Of a stretch of 64,000 nucleotides of DNA, positions 49,043-61,000 are shown piece after piece (within the stretch, counting starts at the first letter, position 1; every line of letters starts with the position of its first letter). Under the pieces are notes generated by a model. That model made no database searches. It saw nothing but the letters and a program-made list of their open reading frames with translations, and had not been told where the DNA came from. Made by a program: the position numbers and the translations under genes. The stretch is from Pigmentiphaga humi (GTDB taxonomy: Bacteria > Pseudomonadota > Gammaproteobacteria > Burkholderiales > Burkholderiaceae_B), in contig NZ_UWPJ01000039.1 in NCBI RefSeq assembly GCF_900606115.1, positions 124,001-188,000 on the forward strand, written 5' to 3'.

Positions 49043-49525
49043 ATGCCGCTGACCTGGACACCTGACCCCGCTACCGTGCCATGGCATGACGTACAGGCTG
49101 ATGAGGTCTGGACGGAAGGCCCGATAACCGCCGTAGACCCAGAGGCGCTTCTGACTGTCGTGGGGTACTCCTGCGAGATAGTCGGGCCGGAGCCGCTGGA
49201 AGGCTTGGTGGTGGATGCTGGCGCAGCAGGCGTTACGCTGTCTGCGCCGAATACTCTGGCCCATGTGTTCCCTCCTGTGGAAATCGAATATCAGATACAG
49301 GGCGTCACGGGGTTCTGCGCCAACTTCGATGAGCTGCCCGAAGAGGCCGATGAGGTGATCCGCTATATCCCGAATCCGGCCAACACGAAAGACTGGACGA
49401 TTCGCGTAAGCGCGAAGTGCAGCGACGGCTCAACGCACACCGGGGATTTTGTGCTGCGCGTTTGGGCGAACTTCGACCCAGGCCGCGACCAACTCAAGGA
49501 GGCCGTCAATGCCCGCCGTCGCTAG
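49043..49525 (+). CDS. Baseplate-region protein of unknown function
   Basis: 160 aa. The first residues LTWTPDPATVPWHDVQAD and a later IEYQIQGVTGFCANFDEL suggest beta-sandwich folding. It overlaps the PAAR gene by 17 nt and lies between spike stem and PAAR tip genes, so a spike-associated role is likely but unproven. Confidence 0.55.
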   Translation: MPLTWTPDPATVPWHDVQADEVWTEGPITAVDPEALLTVVGYSCEIVGPEPLEGLVVDAGAAGVTLSAPNTLAHVFPPVEIEYQIQGVTGFCANFDELPEEADEVIRYIPNPANTKDWTIRVSAKCSDGSTHTGDFVLRVWANFDPGRDQLKEAVNARRR

Positions 49526-49796
49526 ATTTGGTGATACCTGCACCGGACACGGCTGCTTTCCCGCGCGCGCCAATGATGAGGCGTCCGCCAACGTGTTCGT
49601 GAATGGTCTGGGCGCCCACCGGCAGGGCGATCACTGGGTAACGCACTGCTGCGGCCCGTCGTGCCACGATTCTGCCCTGGCGTCCGGCTCCAGCACCGTG
49701 TTCGTGAACGGCAAGCCCCTGGGCCGTATAGGCGACTCGGTGGCATGTGGCAGCGCCGTAGCCACCGGCTCCGGTAACGTGTTCGCTGGTGGCTGA
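49509..49796 (+). CDS. PAAR-domain spike tip protein
   Basis: 95 aa. ARFGDTCTGHGCFPAR, VFVNGLGAHRQGDHWVTH, CHDSALASGSSTVFVNGKPL and RIGDSVACGS follow the PAAR repeat pattern, with His and Cys ligands for the tip metal. It would cap the baseplate spike for membrane puncture. Confidence 0.93.
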   Translation: MPAVARFGDTCTGHGCFPARANDEASANVFVNGLGAHRQGDHWVTHCCGPSCHDSALASGSSTVFVNGKPLGRIGDSVACGSAVATGSGNVFAGG

Positions 49797-49871
49797 CCTG
49801 CCGGAAAACCGGGCGGCTCCGGGCGGGGCCAGGCTCCCATAATGCCTTCAGTCTGATTATCTGGGGGCAAC

Positions 49872-50360
49872 ATGAAAAACCTACTGTTTAGTTTTGAAGA
49901 CCTTTCGACCAAGGATAAGGCCGTCAAGCAGGCCGCCCGCTACTTTTCCCGCGCGGGCGCGAACGTCGTTCAGCAAGAGGTTATCCCGACCGTCAAACGC
50001 ACTTCCGGTATCTCGTACCGTGAAATGGCGCTGACTTTCGCGGACTCCCAGCGCGTCCTGCTGCGCATCAAGCAGTCCGGCGACATATTCCAGGTGGTGC
50101 TGAACGGCAAGCCCCTGCCGATCAAGAGCCAGGACGATCACGTCAAGGCCATCGCCGAAATCGTGAAGGCTATGGATGCGGGCCGCTCCCGGTTCCAGAA
50201 ACTGATGGCCGCCGCCAAGGTTCGCCCGCCGGCGGGCATTCGCACTGCTGCCCCGCGCATGGAGCAGGTGCTGACCGAAAAGCGAGATGCTCTGCGCAGC
50301 GCCATTGATGATGTTCGCCAGCAGATAGCGTCCTTGAGGGGCGCGGCAGCGGCAGCATGA
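49872..50360 (+). CDS. Conserved protein of the DarA/DarB region
   Basis: 162 aa. FSFEDLSTKDKAVKQAARYF, SYREMALTFADSQRVLLRIK and LNGKPLPIKSQDDHVKAIAE recall small proteins that accompany DarB-like proteins in phages. The C-terminal third is helical. Role unknown; perhaps packaged with the large antirestriction proteins. An SD is not obvious (GGGGG near the ATG). Confidence 0.6.
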   Translation: MKNLLFSFEDLSTKDKAVKQAARYFSRAGANVVQQEVIPTVKRTSGISYREMALTFADSQRVLLRIKQSGDIFQVVLNGKPLPIKSQDDHVKAIAEIVKAMDAGRSRFQKLMAAAKVRPPAGIRTAAPRMEQVLTEKRDALRSAIDDVRQQIASLRGAAAAA

Positions 50361-50548
50361 TGACGGCTGAAGAAATCGCCCGGCGGCTGCGCGAAGTGGC
50401 TGCCGAAATGGAGCAGTTGGGTGCGGCCATGGACTATTACGGCGGATTCAATGGCCGCATGGCGCGCCATGGCCGGGAAATGGTTGGCGCTGCCGGAATT
50501 GCCCGTGATTGGGCTGAAGAAATCGAGTCCGCCAAGACGGGCGAGTAG
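50357..50548 (+). CDS. Small helical protein (63 aa)
   Basis: 63 aa, ATG overlapping the previous gene (ATGA). Two helices with charged faces (ARRLREVAAEMEQLG and ARDWAEEIESAK). Function unknown; coupled to the preceding Dar-region gene. Confidence 0.55.
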   Translation: MMTAEEIARRLREVAAEMEQLGAAMDYYGGFNGRMARHGREMVGAAGIARDWAEEIESAKTGE

Positions 50549-50596
50549 CGGAAAAAGCGGCCCTTTTCCTGCGATGCCCAGCCATACCATGCCTGC

Positions 50597-53500
50597 ATGG
50601 ACAATCTATTTACTCATATCGAGAACGCCGCTCATAGCGGGGCTTTTGGGGATAACGACCTTCCCAGGCCCAGCGAGGCAGAGTGTGCCGCCGGTAACTA
50701 CAAGGTAGGGCGGGCCAGCTTCCACGGCCTTCCGGTAGCCATCGAGCAGCCGCGCGGCACGTATCGCACTGGGAAAGACGCCAACGGCAAGTGTTGGGTC
50801 AACCGCATGGCCGCGCACTACGGCTACATCAGCGGAACCAAGGGAAACGATGGCGACGCGGTGGATTGTTTCATCGGCTTCTACCCGCAATCCGAGCGGG
50901 TTTTTGTCATCAACCAGAACATCGGCGGGCGCTTCGATGAGCACAAGGTAATGCTTGGGTTTCCCGATGAGGATTCCGCGCGCCGGGCCTACCTGGACAG
51001 CTATGACAGAGGGTGGAACGGGCTTGCCAGCATCGTTCCATGCTCAATTTCTCAACTCAAGTGGTGGCTCAAGCGTGGCGACACGAGCCGCCCGCTCCGC
51101 GACCTCCCACCTGAAGGACTGGAAACCATGACTCGAAAAGTTCAATGGAACAACGATGCGCAGCCGCTTGGCAGCACGCTTGACCAAATTCTGTATCAAA
51201 TTCGTTGCGCGGATGCTGGCGAAGGCTTGCTGATGGACGCCGTGACGCCCGAGGAAATAACCGAGGACTCGGACGGCATCCTGACGTTCGACGCCCTGGT
51301 GTCGCCCTATGCCCGCCTGGAACGCAAGATGGAGCTGTTGCGCGGCATCATGGAACGAGCCGGGGATAAGGTAAAGCCGGTCGCCATGCAGATCACCGAG
51401 CCGTTCAAGCAGCGCGGAGTGGCCCACGTTGCGGTCATCTTCGAGCTGTCCGACGGCCAGACCGTTTCCATCTACTTTCACAACCCCGACGGGAGTCCGG
51501 GCAAGATGGCCCCGACCGATGAGGTTATCTCGTGGAAGTGGCTGCTGAACAAGAAGGACATCACCATTGTGGTGGCGCCCGAGCGCGGCTCCGACCTGAA
51601 CGTGCGCGAGGTGGCCCGCCGCATCATGCGCCTGTCCGAGAAGAACAGCGCGGCGTTCCAGCGCGTGAATGCCCGTCGCGCCGAGCGTATGGGGGCCATT
51701 CAATCGCTGAAAAACGAAATCAGCGAACTGGAAACCGAGCTGGCCGCCGCCCAACATGAGCTGGAGGTGGCAAGGGTGGAGACCGAGGAAGCGCAAGGGC
51801 GGAAGAATCGGGCGTATGCCGAGGAGGTGCAGAAGGTCAGCAGCTTGCAGGACGCATACCTGCGCGCTACCGAGAACGGCGGCACCGACCCAAAGACCGG
51901 ACAGACCAAGGAGGCTCTGGCCGCCCAGATAGACGGACAGGCGGCCAAGGTGCAGCGCCTGCGCGACATCGCAAACGGCGTGATGCCAGCTTGGATGAGC
52001 GTAGATCCGACTACCGCTGATGGATACGAAAAAATTCGTCTTGGCGGTGAGGATGCCAAGGCGTATTGGCAGGATCGGTTGGATGCATTATTTCAATCCA
52101 GGGCGGTCGCTGTTCGCAATGCCATGCGCGAGCTTGGGTGGGGTGGACCCACCTACGCAAAATCGCTATCCAAGGCCGGTGTCACCGCGTCCTGGAACTG
52201 GGAGTATGTCGGGGCAGGAAAGAATGTCGTCGGTTATTTTGTAGAGCTGGACAATCACACGAAGGAGGCGGTTCGTGACGACCTGTCCATGACAACCGAC
52301 GAGTTTGCCAAGTATATCGACGGGCTGCTGCCTGTCAGTTCATCTACAACCCAAGAAGACCCGGCAACTGGTGCGCCAGATATCAGCTATCGCCGCAGCG
52401 CCGATGGACTGTTCACCACGTTCCTGCCCAACACCCCGGAGGGCGAAAAGGCGTGGGCCACCATGAACGCAACCCAGGGCAGTGAGGGCGGCAAGGTTAT
52501 GGCAGTCCACACCGAGGCCGTCATTCAGCAAATCCGTGATGCGGGCTACGTCGTGGCGGAGGACACCAAGCCGTTGCCGTCAATTGAAGAAGTTGCCGCC
52601 GAGCTGGAGGCATCCACCCAGCAACTCGAAGAACAGCAGCGCCACCTGATTGACGCCTATATGAGCGCGTGGGCCGATGAGGCTGCGAAAATAAATACGG
52701 CGGTCGAGGCTGTGAACTGGGATGCCATTGTAGATGGCGAAACGGCCAAGGCCGAAATCGAGCGCCTGCATGCTGCCGCCAATACTGACCGGCCCGTGGA
52801 AAAAGCCAGCGTGGCCCTGGAGGCCGCCGGTATCAAGACATGGGATGAACGCCTGTCGGGGCTTGCTGAAACCGACGGATTTAGGGCGCAGGGCGCTGCC
52901 ATCGAAGCCTACCGGCAGGCTGTTGACCGGATTCAGGCGGTAGCCAAGGAGAAACTGATTGAGTCGGGCAGGGCGGCCCTGGCCGGGCTGGATGCCGATA
53001 CGCCGCTGGTAGACGTAGCGCGCGCGGTGTTCGCCAGCCATGGAATCGACGCTGGCGGCGGTGTTCCGGCGATTGTCCAGGCCATCGAAGGCAAGGACGT
53101 TGATTGGGCCTGGGGCTTTCTGCGGAACCTGGAGAACAAGGCCAGCGCCGACATTTTCGAACGCGCCACCGGCATCAAGCTGGCCGGTACGCAGCGCGAA
53201 CGCCGCGCGCAGCTCGATGCGTGGGCGGGCATCACGCCAGAGCGCCGCGCAGAGATTGAGGCACAGCGCACCGAGCGACGCGAACGTGAGAAGCGCGAAG
53301 ATAGTCTGAAATGGGCTTGGCGCGACCTTGAGCACATGAATGTGCGTGTCAATGATGGCTCCGTGAAGAGCGGGCAAGGATTCCTGGCGCACATTTTCAA
53401 CCAGGGGTTTCAAGAGGTAGTCGCGCGCAAGCGTGGTGCTGCGACAGCTTATTACGCCAGCAATGGCGACAGCTTTACCGGCTTGCGTAACAAGGCATTC

Positions 53501-55012
53501 AACGGGTTCATGAAGGCCGCGCTGGCCTATGGCGGGCTGCGCCAAGCCCTGGAGCTTGTGGGCGGAATTGAGTCGCCGGAGAGCGCAGGGCAGCCGGGTG
53601 AAGGCGAAATGAGCGATGCGGACAAGATCGCCGCCGTGGATGCCGCATACCAGTTTGAGGGGGCAACGGAAGGATTCAAGCTCTGGCTGCATTCCTCCTT
53701 GAACGATGAGGAATATTCCCCGTTCGTGACTGCAAAGGCCATGGATACCGCCGTCAAGGCGCATGGTGCTTCGGTCGATTGGGCGCTTGCGGCAGGCGCG
53801 GCCATGGACGACACCGGCGCTGCGGTCGTGGCCCTTGAGCAGTCTTTGGCGGTGCTGGAGAACAATGAGCCGATCAACCGCGCCGAGGGCAACGACGAGC
53901 AGGCCGACTTGGAGGCGCATACCGCCGCCAGCATCCGCGAGGCCATAGAAGAGCTGTCCGAGGACGAGTATTCGCCCAGCGAAGAGGAAATGGGCGGCAC
54001 GTTCGACCCCGAGACGGAAGCGGCAACCATGGACAGCGCCGACGAAGCCGGAGAGCGACCAGTGGCCGCACTTCTGGAATCGCTGCGGGCATTCCTGGGC
54101 CATTCGGCCACGCTTGACGCCACCAGCAGCGCCAGCCATGTCGGTGTCATCAAACAGGACGGAAAGGTTATGGGTCGTATCGACATTGCCGGTGATGGCA
54201 AGGCCATGATTTACGTCGGGGAATCCGGTGATGAGCGCGTGAAAGACAGCGAGGGGCAGCCGTTCATGTATTCCGAGGATGACGCTGAAAGGATGGTGGC
54301 GGCGCTACTCGCGGCCAAGCAGGAACCGGATGCCGCGCCTTCTGCGGAATCGACAGGCCAGGCGAAAACCCGCGCGGACGCGCTCAAGGTGCTGACTGAT
54401 ACCGGCATGAACAAATGGATGTCCGAGGCCCAGAACAAGGCCGTTATCGACGGCCTGATGGGCGAAGAGTGGCAGTTCTTCGCTGACAAGATGAAAGAGC
54501 TTGCCGCCACTATTGCCAACATGCCGAAGACCTATGACCAGGATGGCAAGGGCGAAGAGGCAATCGCGCATCTGCACTATTTCAGGGGTTCCGGCGACTG
54601 GTACATCACCGAGAAGGACATGGAGGGCGTAGGCACCGAGCAAGCCTTTGGCCTGGCCGACCTGTACGGCGATGGCGGGGAGCTTGGGTATATCAGCATC
54701 CAGGAACTGCGCGAAGCGGGCGTGGAGCTGGACTTCCATTTCACGCCGAAGGCCGTGCGCGAAGTGCGCAAGAAGCCCTCCGAGGCCGCGCCGCCAGCCG
54801 CTTCCGAGTCTGAAACCAAGGCGGTGGATCGCGCGCTGTTTCAGTCGGTGATCGACGGCACAGCCCCGAACATGCTGGCTCCCGAACTGGCCGACGAGCT
54901 GGAAATAGCCTATCTGCGCAACCAGAGCGACCCCGAGCTGGCGGCGCTGTTCGAGCAAGCCGTTATCGCCTACCAGGCCGCCATGATGGCAGCCACGTCC
55001 AGCCTTGCGTAA
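50597..55012 (+). CDS. Giant polyvalent protein: pyrophosphatase-like domain, DarA-type region, DUF2958
   Basis: 1471 aa. Residues about 35-170 form the phage InPase-like domain (KVGRASFHGLPVAIEQPRGT, HYGYISGTKGNDGDAVDCFI). Residues about 175-350 resemble the P1 DarA N-terminal region, followed by a long coiled coil. Near 1310-1375, GSGDWYITEKDMEGVG and GYISIQELREAGVELDFHF match DUF2958. Polyvalent proteins of this kind are injected with phage or plasmid DNA and counter host defences. It precedes the DarB-like gene by 12 bp. Confidence 0.7.
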   Translation: MDNLFTHIENAAHSGAFGDNDLPRPSEAECAAGNYKVGRASFHGLPVAIEQPRGTYRTGKDANGKCWVNRMAAHYGYISGTKGNDGDAVDCFIGFYPQSERVFVINQNIGGRFDEHKVMLGFPDEDSARRAYLDSYDRGWNGLASIVPCSISQLKWWLKRGDTSRPLRDLPPEGLETMTRKVQWNNDAQPLGSTLDQILYQIRCADAGEGLLMDAVTPEEITEDSDGILTFDALVSPYARLERKMELLRGIMERAGDKVKPVAMQITEPFKQRGVAHVAVIFELSDGQTVSIYFHNPDGSPGKMAPTDEVISWKWLLNKKDITIVVAPERGSDLNVREVARRIMRLSEKNSAAFQRVNARRAERMGAIQSLKNEISELETELAAAQHELEVARVETEEAQGRKNRAYAEEVQKVSSLQDAYLRATENGGTDPKTGQTKEALAAQIDGQAAKVQRLRDIANGVMPAWMSVDPTTADGYEKIRLGGEDAKAYWQDRLDALFQSRAVAVRNAMRELGWGGPTYAKSLSKAGVTASWNWEYVGAGKNVVGYFVELDNHTKEAVRDDLSMTTDEFAKYIDGLLPVSSSTTQEDPATGAPDISYRRSADGLFTTFLPNTPEGEKAWATMNATQGSEGGKVMAVHTEAVIQQIRDAGYVVAEDTKPLPSIEEVAAELEASTQQLEEQQRHLIDAYMSAWADEAAKINTAVEAVNWDAIVDGETAKAEIERLHAAANTDRPVEKASVALEAAGIKTWDERLSGLAETDGFRAQGAAIEAYRQAVDRIQAVAKEKLIESGRAALAGLDADTPLVDVARAVFASHGIDAGGGVPAIVQAIEGKDVDWAWGFLRNLENKASADIFERATGIKLAGTQRERRAQLDAWAGITPERRAEIEAQRTERREREKREDSLKWAWRDLEHMNVRVNDGSVKSGQGFLAHIFNQGFQEVVARKRGAATAYYASNGDSFTGLRNKAFNGFMKAALAYGGLRQALELVGGIESPESAGQPGEGEMSDADKIAAVDAAYQFEGATEGFKLWLHSSLNDEEYSPFVTAKAMDTAVKAHGASVDWALAAGAAMDDTGAAVVALEQSLAVLENNEPINRAEGNDEQADLEAHTAASIREAIEELSEDEYSPSEEEMGGTFDPETEAATMDSADEAGERPVAALLESLRAFLGHSATLDATSSASHVGVIKQDGKVMGRIDIAGDGKAMIYVGESGDERVKDSEGQPFMYSEDDAERMVAALLAAKQEPDAAPSAESTGQAKTRADALKVLTDTGMNKWMSEAQNKAVIDGLMGEEWQFFADKMKELAATIANMPKTYDQDGKGEEAIAHLHYFRGSGDWYITEKDMEGVGTEQAFGLADLYGDGGELGYISIQELREAGVELDFHFTPKAVREVRKKPSEAAPPAASESETKAVDRALFQSVIDGTAPNMLAPELADELEIAYLRNQSDPELAALFEQAVIAYQAAMMAATSSLA

Positions 55013-55024
55013 GGAAAAGAGAAA

Positions 55025-58000
55025 ATGCTGAACCGAAATTCCCTTGATGATGCGGCTGGCGGTGTGCTGGCCCGCTTGAAGCTGGTGGGGGAGCTGGCCC
55101 GAATCAAGGGCGAACTGAACGATGTAGGTGCGGGGCCGGTCGCGGCCATGAAACGTCTGAAGCTGGTTTCGCGCGCGAACCAGATCCGTGCATCGCTTGG
55201 TGCGGCAGCACCCCAGGCGAGTGCGGCACCAGAAGCCGCGCCGGTGGTGGAGCCGCAAGCCGCTGCCGCCCCTGAACCGCAACCGGAAGGCGGCCCCGAA
55301 GAGGTGCCGGAGCCGCGCAACCAGACTGCGCAGTATTACGAGTTCGACCCGAACCGCAAGCCAGCGCAGCGCAAGAAGGATAACGCCGAGGCCATGGCCC
55401 TGCTGGCGCGCATCGACGCGGGCGAGGTGGCCGCGTCCAGCCTGACGCCAGAGGAAAAGCTGGCCCTGGCGAAATACTCCGGCACCGGCGGCGCGCTGAT
55501 CGGCGCAGACGGCAAGAAGGGAAGCGCCTACGAGTATTACACTCCCAAGCCGATTGCCGAAGGCATTTGGTCGCTCATGGAGGAGCTGGGCTTTGCTGGC
55601 GGAAAGGTGCTTGACCCGTGCGCGGGCGTGGGCATCTTTGGTGCCACCGCGCCGCTGAACGCCGCCATCGACGCCGTGGAGCTGAACGAGACTTCGGGCC
55701 GTATCAATGGCCTGGTGAACGCTGGCCCAGGCTACAGCGCCACGGTAGCGCCATTTGAGCGAGTGGCCGCTGCAACGCCCGATGAGCAGTACGACGCCGT
55801 GGTGACGAACGTGCCGTTTGGTGGCGTGGCTGACCGTGGCGGCAATCAACTGCTGGATGGCCGATACCAGAAAGAGCCGCTGCAAAACTATTTCATCCTG
55901 CGGACGCTTGAGAAGCTGAAGCCCGGCGGCCTGGCCGTGTTCATCACGCCGCCCCGGTGCGTTACTGGCAAGGGCAGCAAGGAAGAAGAGCTGCGCGTGA
56001 AGGCCAGCTACATGGCCGAGTTCCTGGGGGCGTACCGATTGCCGAATGCCGTGTTCGGCACGGCCAGCGCGGACACAATGACCGACGTGATCGCGTTCCG
56101 CAAATACAGCCGTGAAGCCCTGGACAAGATCGCCGAACTTCGGGAGCAATCGCCAACGGCGCTGGTGGATGCCAATGTTCAGTGGCAGCCGTTTATCAAT
56201 GGCCGGTACTTCGATGGGGAAGGCAAGCGGTTCATCCTGGGTGATTTCGTGCCGAAAGACCCCAACAAGTTCCGCGACGTTGACCGCGTGGTGACGCGCC
56301 AGCCCATTTCCGAGATCGCCCGGATGCTCAAGCGCTTCCCTGGCTCGCGCGTTGACTGGGAAATGCTTGGCACGGTCGAAACCACGCCTATCGTGTACCG
56401 GGATGGCGACACCATCACGCAATCCGGGCAGACCCTGCAGATGCAGGATGGCCGATGGGTTCCCATAGCCCGCACCGAGAGCAGCGCCAGCATGGCCGAA
56501 CTGGTCGGCAAGCTGGCAACGCCTTACGCCGCGTTCGAGGGCCGCGTACAGTGGGCCGACGCCGTGCAGTGCGTCGAGCACATGATTGAAACGTCGCAGT
56601 CGCTCGATATTCCCGCGTGGCTGCGCGGTGCGGTGGCAGAGGTGCGCCACCTGAAGGATGAGGGCCAGCGGGCGCAGTTCTGGAATGCCGGGGTCGTCGG
56701 CATGGCCGCCGATCAGGTTTTTGAAGAGCGCATGGGTGAAGAAACCGGCGTGAACTTCGCCGAAGAATACCCGGCGTTGTCTGATGCCATGCAGCGCGTG
56801 TCTGTCACGGCCAGGAAGCGACCGGCGGCCATCGGCGGCAAGCTGCGCGACGGACTGGCCTTCATCGGCAACCACTACCAAAAGAAAACCGGCTTTTCTG
56901 CCGTCTGGCGCGGCGACGTGCAGCAGGAAGCGCCTACAGTTGAGATCACTGCCGACGCCAGCTTTGAAGGGCTGCGCTACAAGACGAAATCCATATGGGT
57001 GAGCATGGAGGATGCGCGCGCCATCTACGGCGACGGGTTCGACCCATACGCCGATGCTGACTGGTGCGTTTCGCCCGACGGCAAGAGCGTCACGCGCGCC
57101 GATGACTATTACATCGGCAACTATGCCGAGTTCCTGCGCCGCGTAGATGCCGACATTGCCAGCGCGGAGAACGAGGACATCCGGGCCAAGCTGCTGCGCC
57201 AGAAGATCGACGCCGAAAGCCGAATCGACAGGGTGGACGTATCCAAGCTGTCGTTCAACCTGTTCAGCCCGCATGTCACGCATGAGGAAAAGGCCGAGTT
57301 CCTGCGCCGCTTCGTGCATCCGTCCGCCGCTGTTGTGTACGACGAAAAAACCGGCGTAAAGCGCGTGGACATCGACGTGCCGGGCAGCAGGCTGACAGAC
57401 CGTGAAAAGCTGCTGAATCGCATTGGCGACTACCTGAAGAACGGCACGATCACGCTGGGCGGGGCCAAGCTGGATATGCCGGATGCCCAGGCGCTGCAAG
57501 AGCTGCGTCGCATGGTGAATACCGCCAATGAGCAGTTCAACGGCTGGGCGCGCGGCAACCGTGCCGTTATCTCGCGCCTGGAGGCGACCGCCTCTGACCC
57601 GGAGCGCCTGCGCTTCCGGCAAGTTGAGGATGAAGCACCCATGCCGATACCGGGCATGAGCGAGGGGTTGACCCTGCACGGCTACCAGAACGCCTATGTG
57701 CGCAAGACCAGCCGGGAGTTCGGCGGAATCAACGGGTTTGGCGTGGGTCTGGGCAAAACCTTCACTGCGCTGGCCGCTACGCAGTACGCGCAGAGCATCG
57801 GCGTCAAGAAGAAAACGCTGTTCGTCGTTCCCAACTCCGTGCTGTCCAACTGGCGCAAGGAAGCCATGCGGGCCTATTCCAGCACGGATGATTGCCTGTT
57901 TGTGGGCCTGCGCATTACCAAGGATGGGCGCGCCACGATCAGTTCCAGCAACTTCGACGCCGACCTGACTGCGGTGATGGAGAACCGGCACAGCAAGATT

Positions 58001-61000
58001 TTCATGACGCTGGAGGCGTTCGAGCGCATCCGCATGCGTGATGAGACGATCAGCGAGTACGAGACGTTCATGCGCCGGGCTGACGCCAGTTTCTCGGAGA
58101 GCATGGACAAGAAGGAAGACGAGCGCGCCAAGAGCAAGCAAGCGGGCCTGCTGTCCATCCTGTCGGGCAAGCGTGGCAGCGCCCCCTACATCGAGGACAT
58201 GGGCGTGGATAGCGTCGTCTTTGATGAGGCCCACGTTTTCAAGAACTCCGCGCAGACCGTGGACTTCAAGGGGGCCAAGTTCCTTTCGATGTCGCCAGCA
58301 TCCAAGCGTGGCATCGACGCCCAGGCCAAAGCATGGTTCATTCGCGGGCAATCCCCGCTGAAGGACGGCGTTCTGATGCTGACGGCGACGCCGATCACGA
58401 ACAGCCCGCTGGAAATGTACGCCATGCTGTCGCTGGCGGTCGGCCATGAGCGCGTGAACGACCTCTGCCTGGGCATCAAGGGCGCCGACAACTTCATGGA
58501 AATGATGTGCGTCAAGGAGAACCAGGACGATGTGACCATGGACGGCGTAGCGCGCACTACCGACGTCTTTGTCGGCCTGAATAACGTCGGGGTGCTCCGC
58601 AAGTCCATCGGCGAGGTGGCGACCATCAAGAGTGCGGCTGACGTTGGCGGGCAGATCATTGTGCCGGAGCGTGAGGAAAAGCCCACGCCCGTCACGCTGC
58701 CTGATGCCGTTGTGGAGCGTCTGAAGCTCTACAAGAGCGCCTTCCGGTACGCCATTGATGAGCTGGCCGAGAAATCGCCGAACCGTGGCGACCCCGAAGC
58801 CTACGACCAGGTTGCCCAGCACTTCGGCGAAGAGCTGAACCTGATTGGGCATCCTTTCAACCTCATCAATAAGATGACCATGCTCATTGCTGACCCAGAG
58901 CTTGACCAGCGGGCCAGTTTTTATAGCTACCTGTCCACCCAGGCGGACAAGGCCAAGCAGGCCATCGAGCAGTTCAACGCCCGCAAGATCACCGAGGAAC
59001 GCCCCCGGCCAGGCCCGATGACGGATGAAAGCGCCATTGTCGGGAAGAAGAAGGTGAAGGACTCCGGCGGCAACGAAACCGAACTGCTGAAGATCGAGGT
59101 GCGGGCAAGAGCCATTGATGGCGGGCGCGTGGTGATCGACAGCATTGACCCGGACGTGCAGAGCGCATTCGAGGCTATCGCGGACAAGATCGGCCTTGAC
59201 CTGGACGTGTCCGTGCCGCCCAAGCTGGCCGCCATGCTCGAAAACTTCCAGAACGAGCAGGCCAGTCCGCGTGGCATCGACGCCAGCGGCAAGGCGACCA
59301 GCGTGGTCAAGCAGATCGTGTTTTGCGACATCCTGCCGCTGCACAACAAGATCAAGCGCCTTTTGACGCGCCGTGCCGGTGTGCCAAGCAGCGCCATTGC
59401 CATTATCACGGGCCGCACCAACAACACGCCGGACGAAATCCTGGCCGTTCAGGACGGCTTCAACGGCGTGGGCGAGGACAGCAAGTATCAGACGGTGATC
59501 GCCAACGAAAAGGCGGAAGTCGGTATCAACCTTCAGAAAGGAACGCAAGCGATTCACCACCTGACCATCGGATGGACGCCGGACAGTCTGGAGCAGCGCA
59601 ACGGGCGCGGTGTTCGGCAGGGCAATGCGACCGAGCGAGTGAATCTCTACTATTACGATGCTGACGGCACCTTTGACACCAGCAAGCGTTCCATGGTGAA
59701 CAAGAAGGCTGACTGGATTGGGCAGGTTATGGACGTGAACGGAACCGGCAGCGTGTCCGTGGCTGGCGGGCTGTCCAGGGAGCAGATGGAAGCGCTCATT
59801 GATGTGGTGGGCGACGTTGACGCCATGCGCCGGATGCAGGAGACGATTGCCGCCAAAGAGGCCGAATCGCGGGCCTCCAGCAACCGCGACCGGCAAATGA
59901 TCAACCTGGATACCATCCGCAAGCAAAATACCTTCCTGAACGACAACCGGGCTGCCGATAGTTTCGTGATTCGCAAGATCATCGGCCTGTTCGGGCTGGA
60001 AAGGCAGGCCGACAAGCTGCGGGATCGTATTGCCAACCCGAAGGCAACGGCTACCGCTGTTGCTCGCAATGAAAGCCTGCTGGCCGAGCTGATGGCAAGC
60101 ATAGGCGGCCTGCGGCGCCAGATCGAGGAATCGGCCACGCTGCACCGCTCGCAATGGAGCGGAGGCGGGCAAACCAGGGAGCCTGCGACTCTGGATAGCT
60201 TCTTTGCTGCTGTGCGTAGCGGTAAGAAGCAGAAGGATGATGATATTGAGGCCATGCTGCGCGGGCGCTCTTACCCGTCGTTCGGGCTTGAGATTGTCGA
60301 GGGCGGCCCGATCACCAACGAATGGCAGGCTGAAGTCGATATGGCGGAATCCATGATCGAAGAGGCCAAGGCCGCGTTCGCCCGCCAAGCCGAGGAAGCG
60401 GGTGGATACCCCGCTGACGTGGCCGAAGCCATTGCCCGAGGCGATGGGGTTGTCTACAACGGCAAGCCGCTGACTCACGGCACGTTTGTGCGCGTGGCTG
60501 GTGGGCTGGCGGTGCTGGCGCTTGAGAATGGCCGCCCGCGCGCCTTCGGTCGATCTATGGACGGCTCGCCGCTGGCGGCGGATACGTCGGCAGTTATGGC
60601 CGGGGAGTGGATCTATCGTGGCACGGCTGGCTACGACTCGTGCCTGACGGACGCGGCGCAGATCGAAGACATAATCAACGGCGATGGCCGGATTGAAAAC
60701 GGCTTCAATACGGTCGTGCCGGAGGTGGCGCAGCGCCGTAAGGTGGAGGCGCTGGCCGCTTATCGGGTGTTCGAGTATCGCTTGCCGCAGCCGTACTTCC
60801 CGTATGTGGTTGTGCCGACAGATGCCGACAAGTCGGAGGTGCAGCGCAGCATCTTTGAGTCGCAGAAGGCCGTGGTTCGGTCGTTCGATGGGGGTTCTTT
60901 CGTCGTGGCGGGCGACGTGGCCGTGGAGCGGGCGAACAGCCGTTCGGATGATCGGTTCAAGCTGCTGCGCGAATACGCTGTTGCCCATGGCATGAAGCTG

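Noticed and set aside
49797-49871. Promoter in the gap before the Dar region
   Set aside because: No recognisable -35/-10 pair; only a GC-rich repeat (CGGGCGGCTCCGGGCGG).
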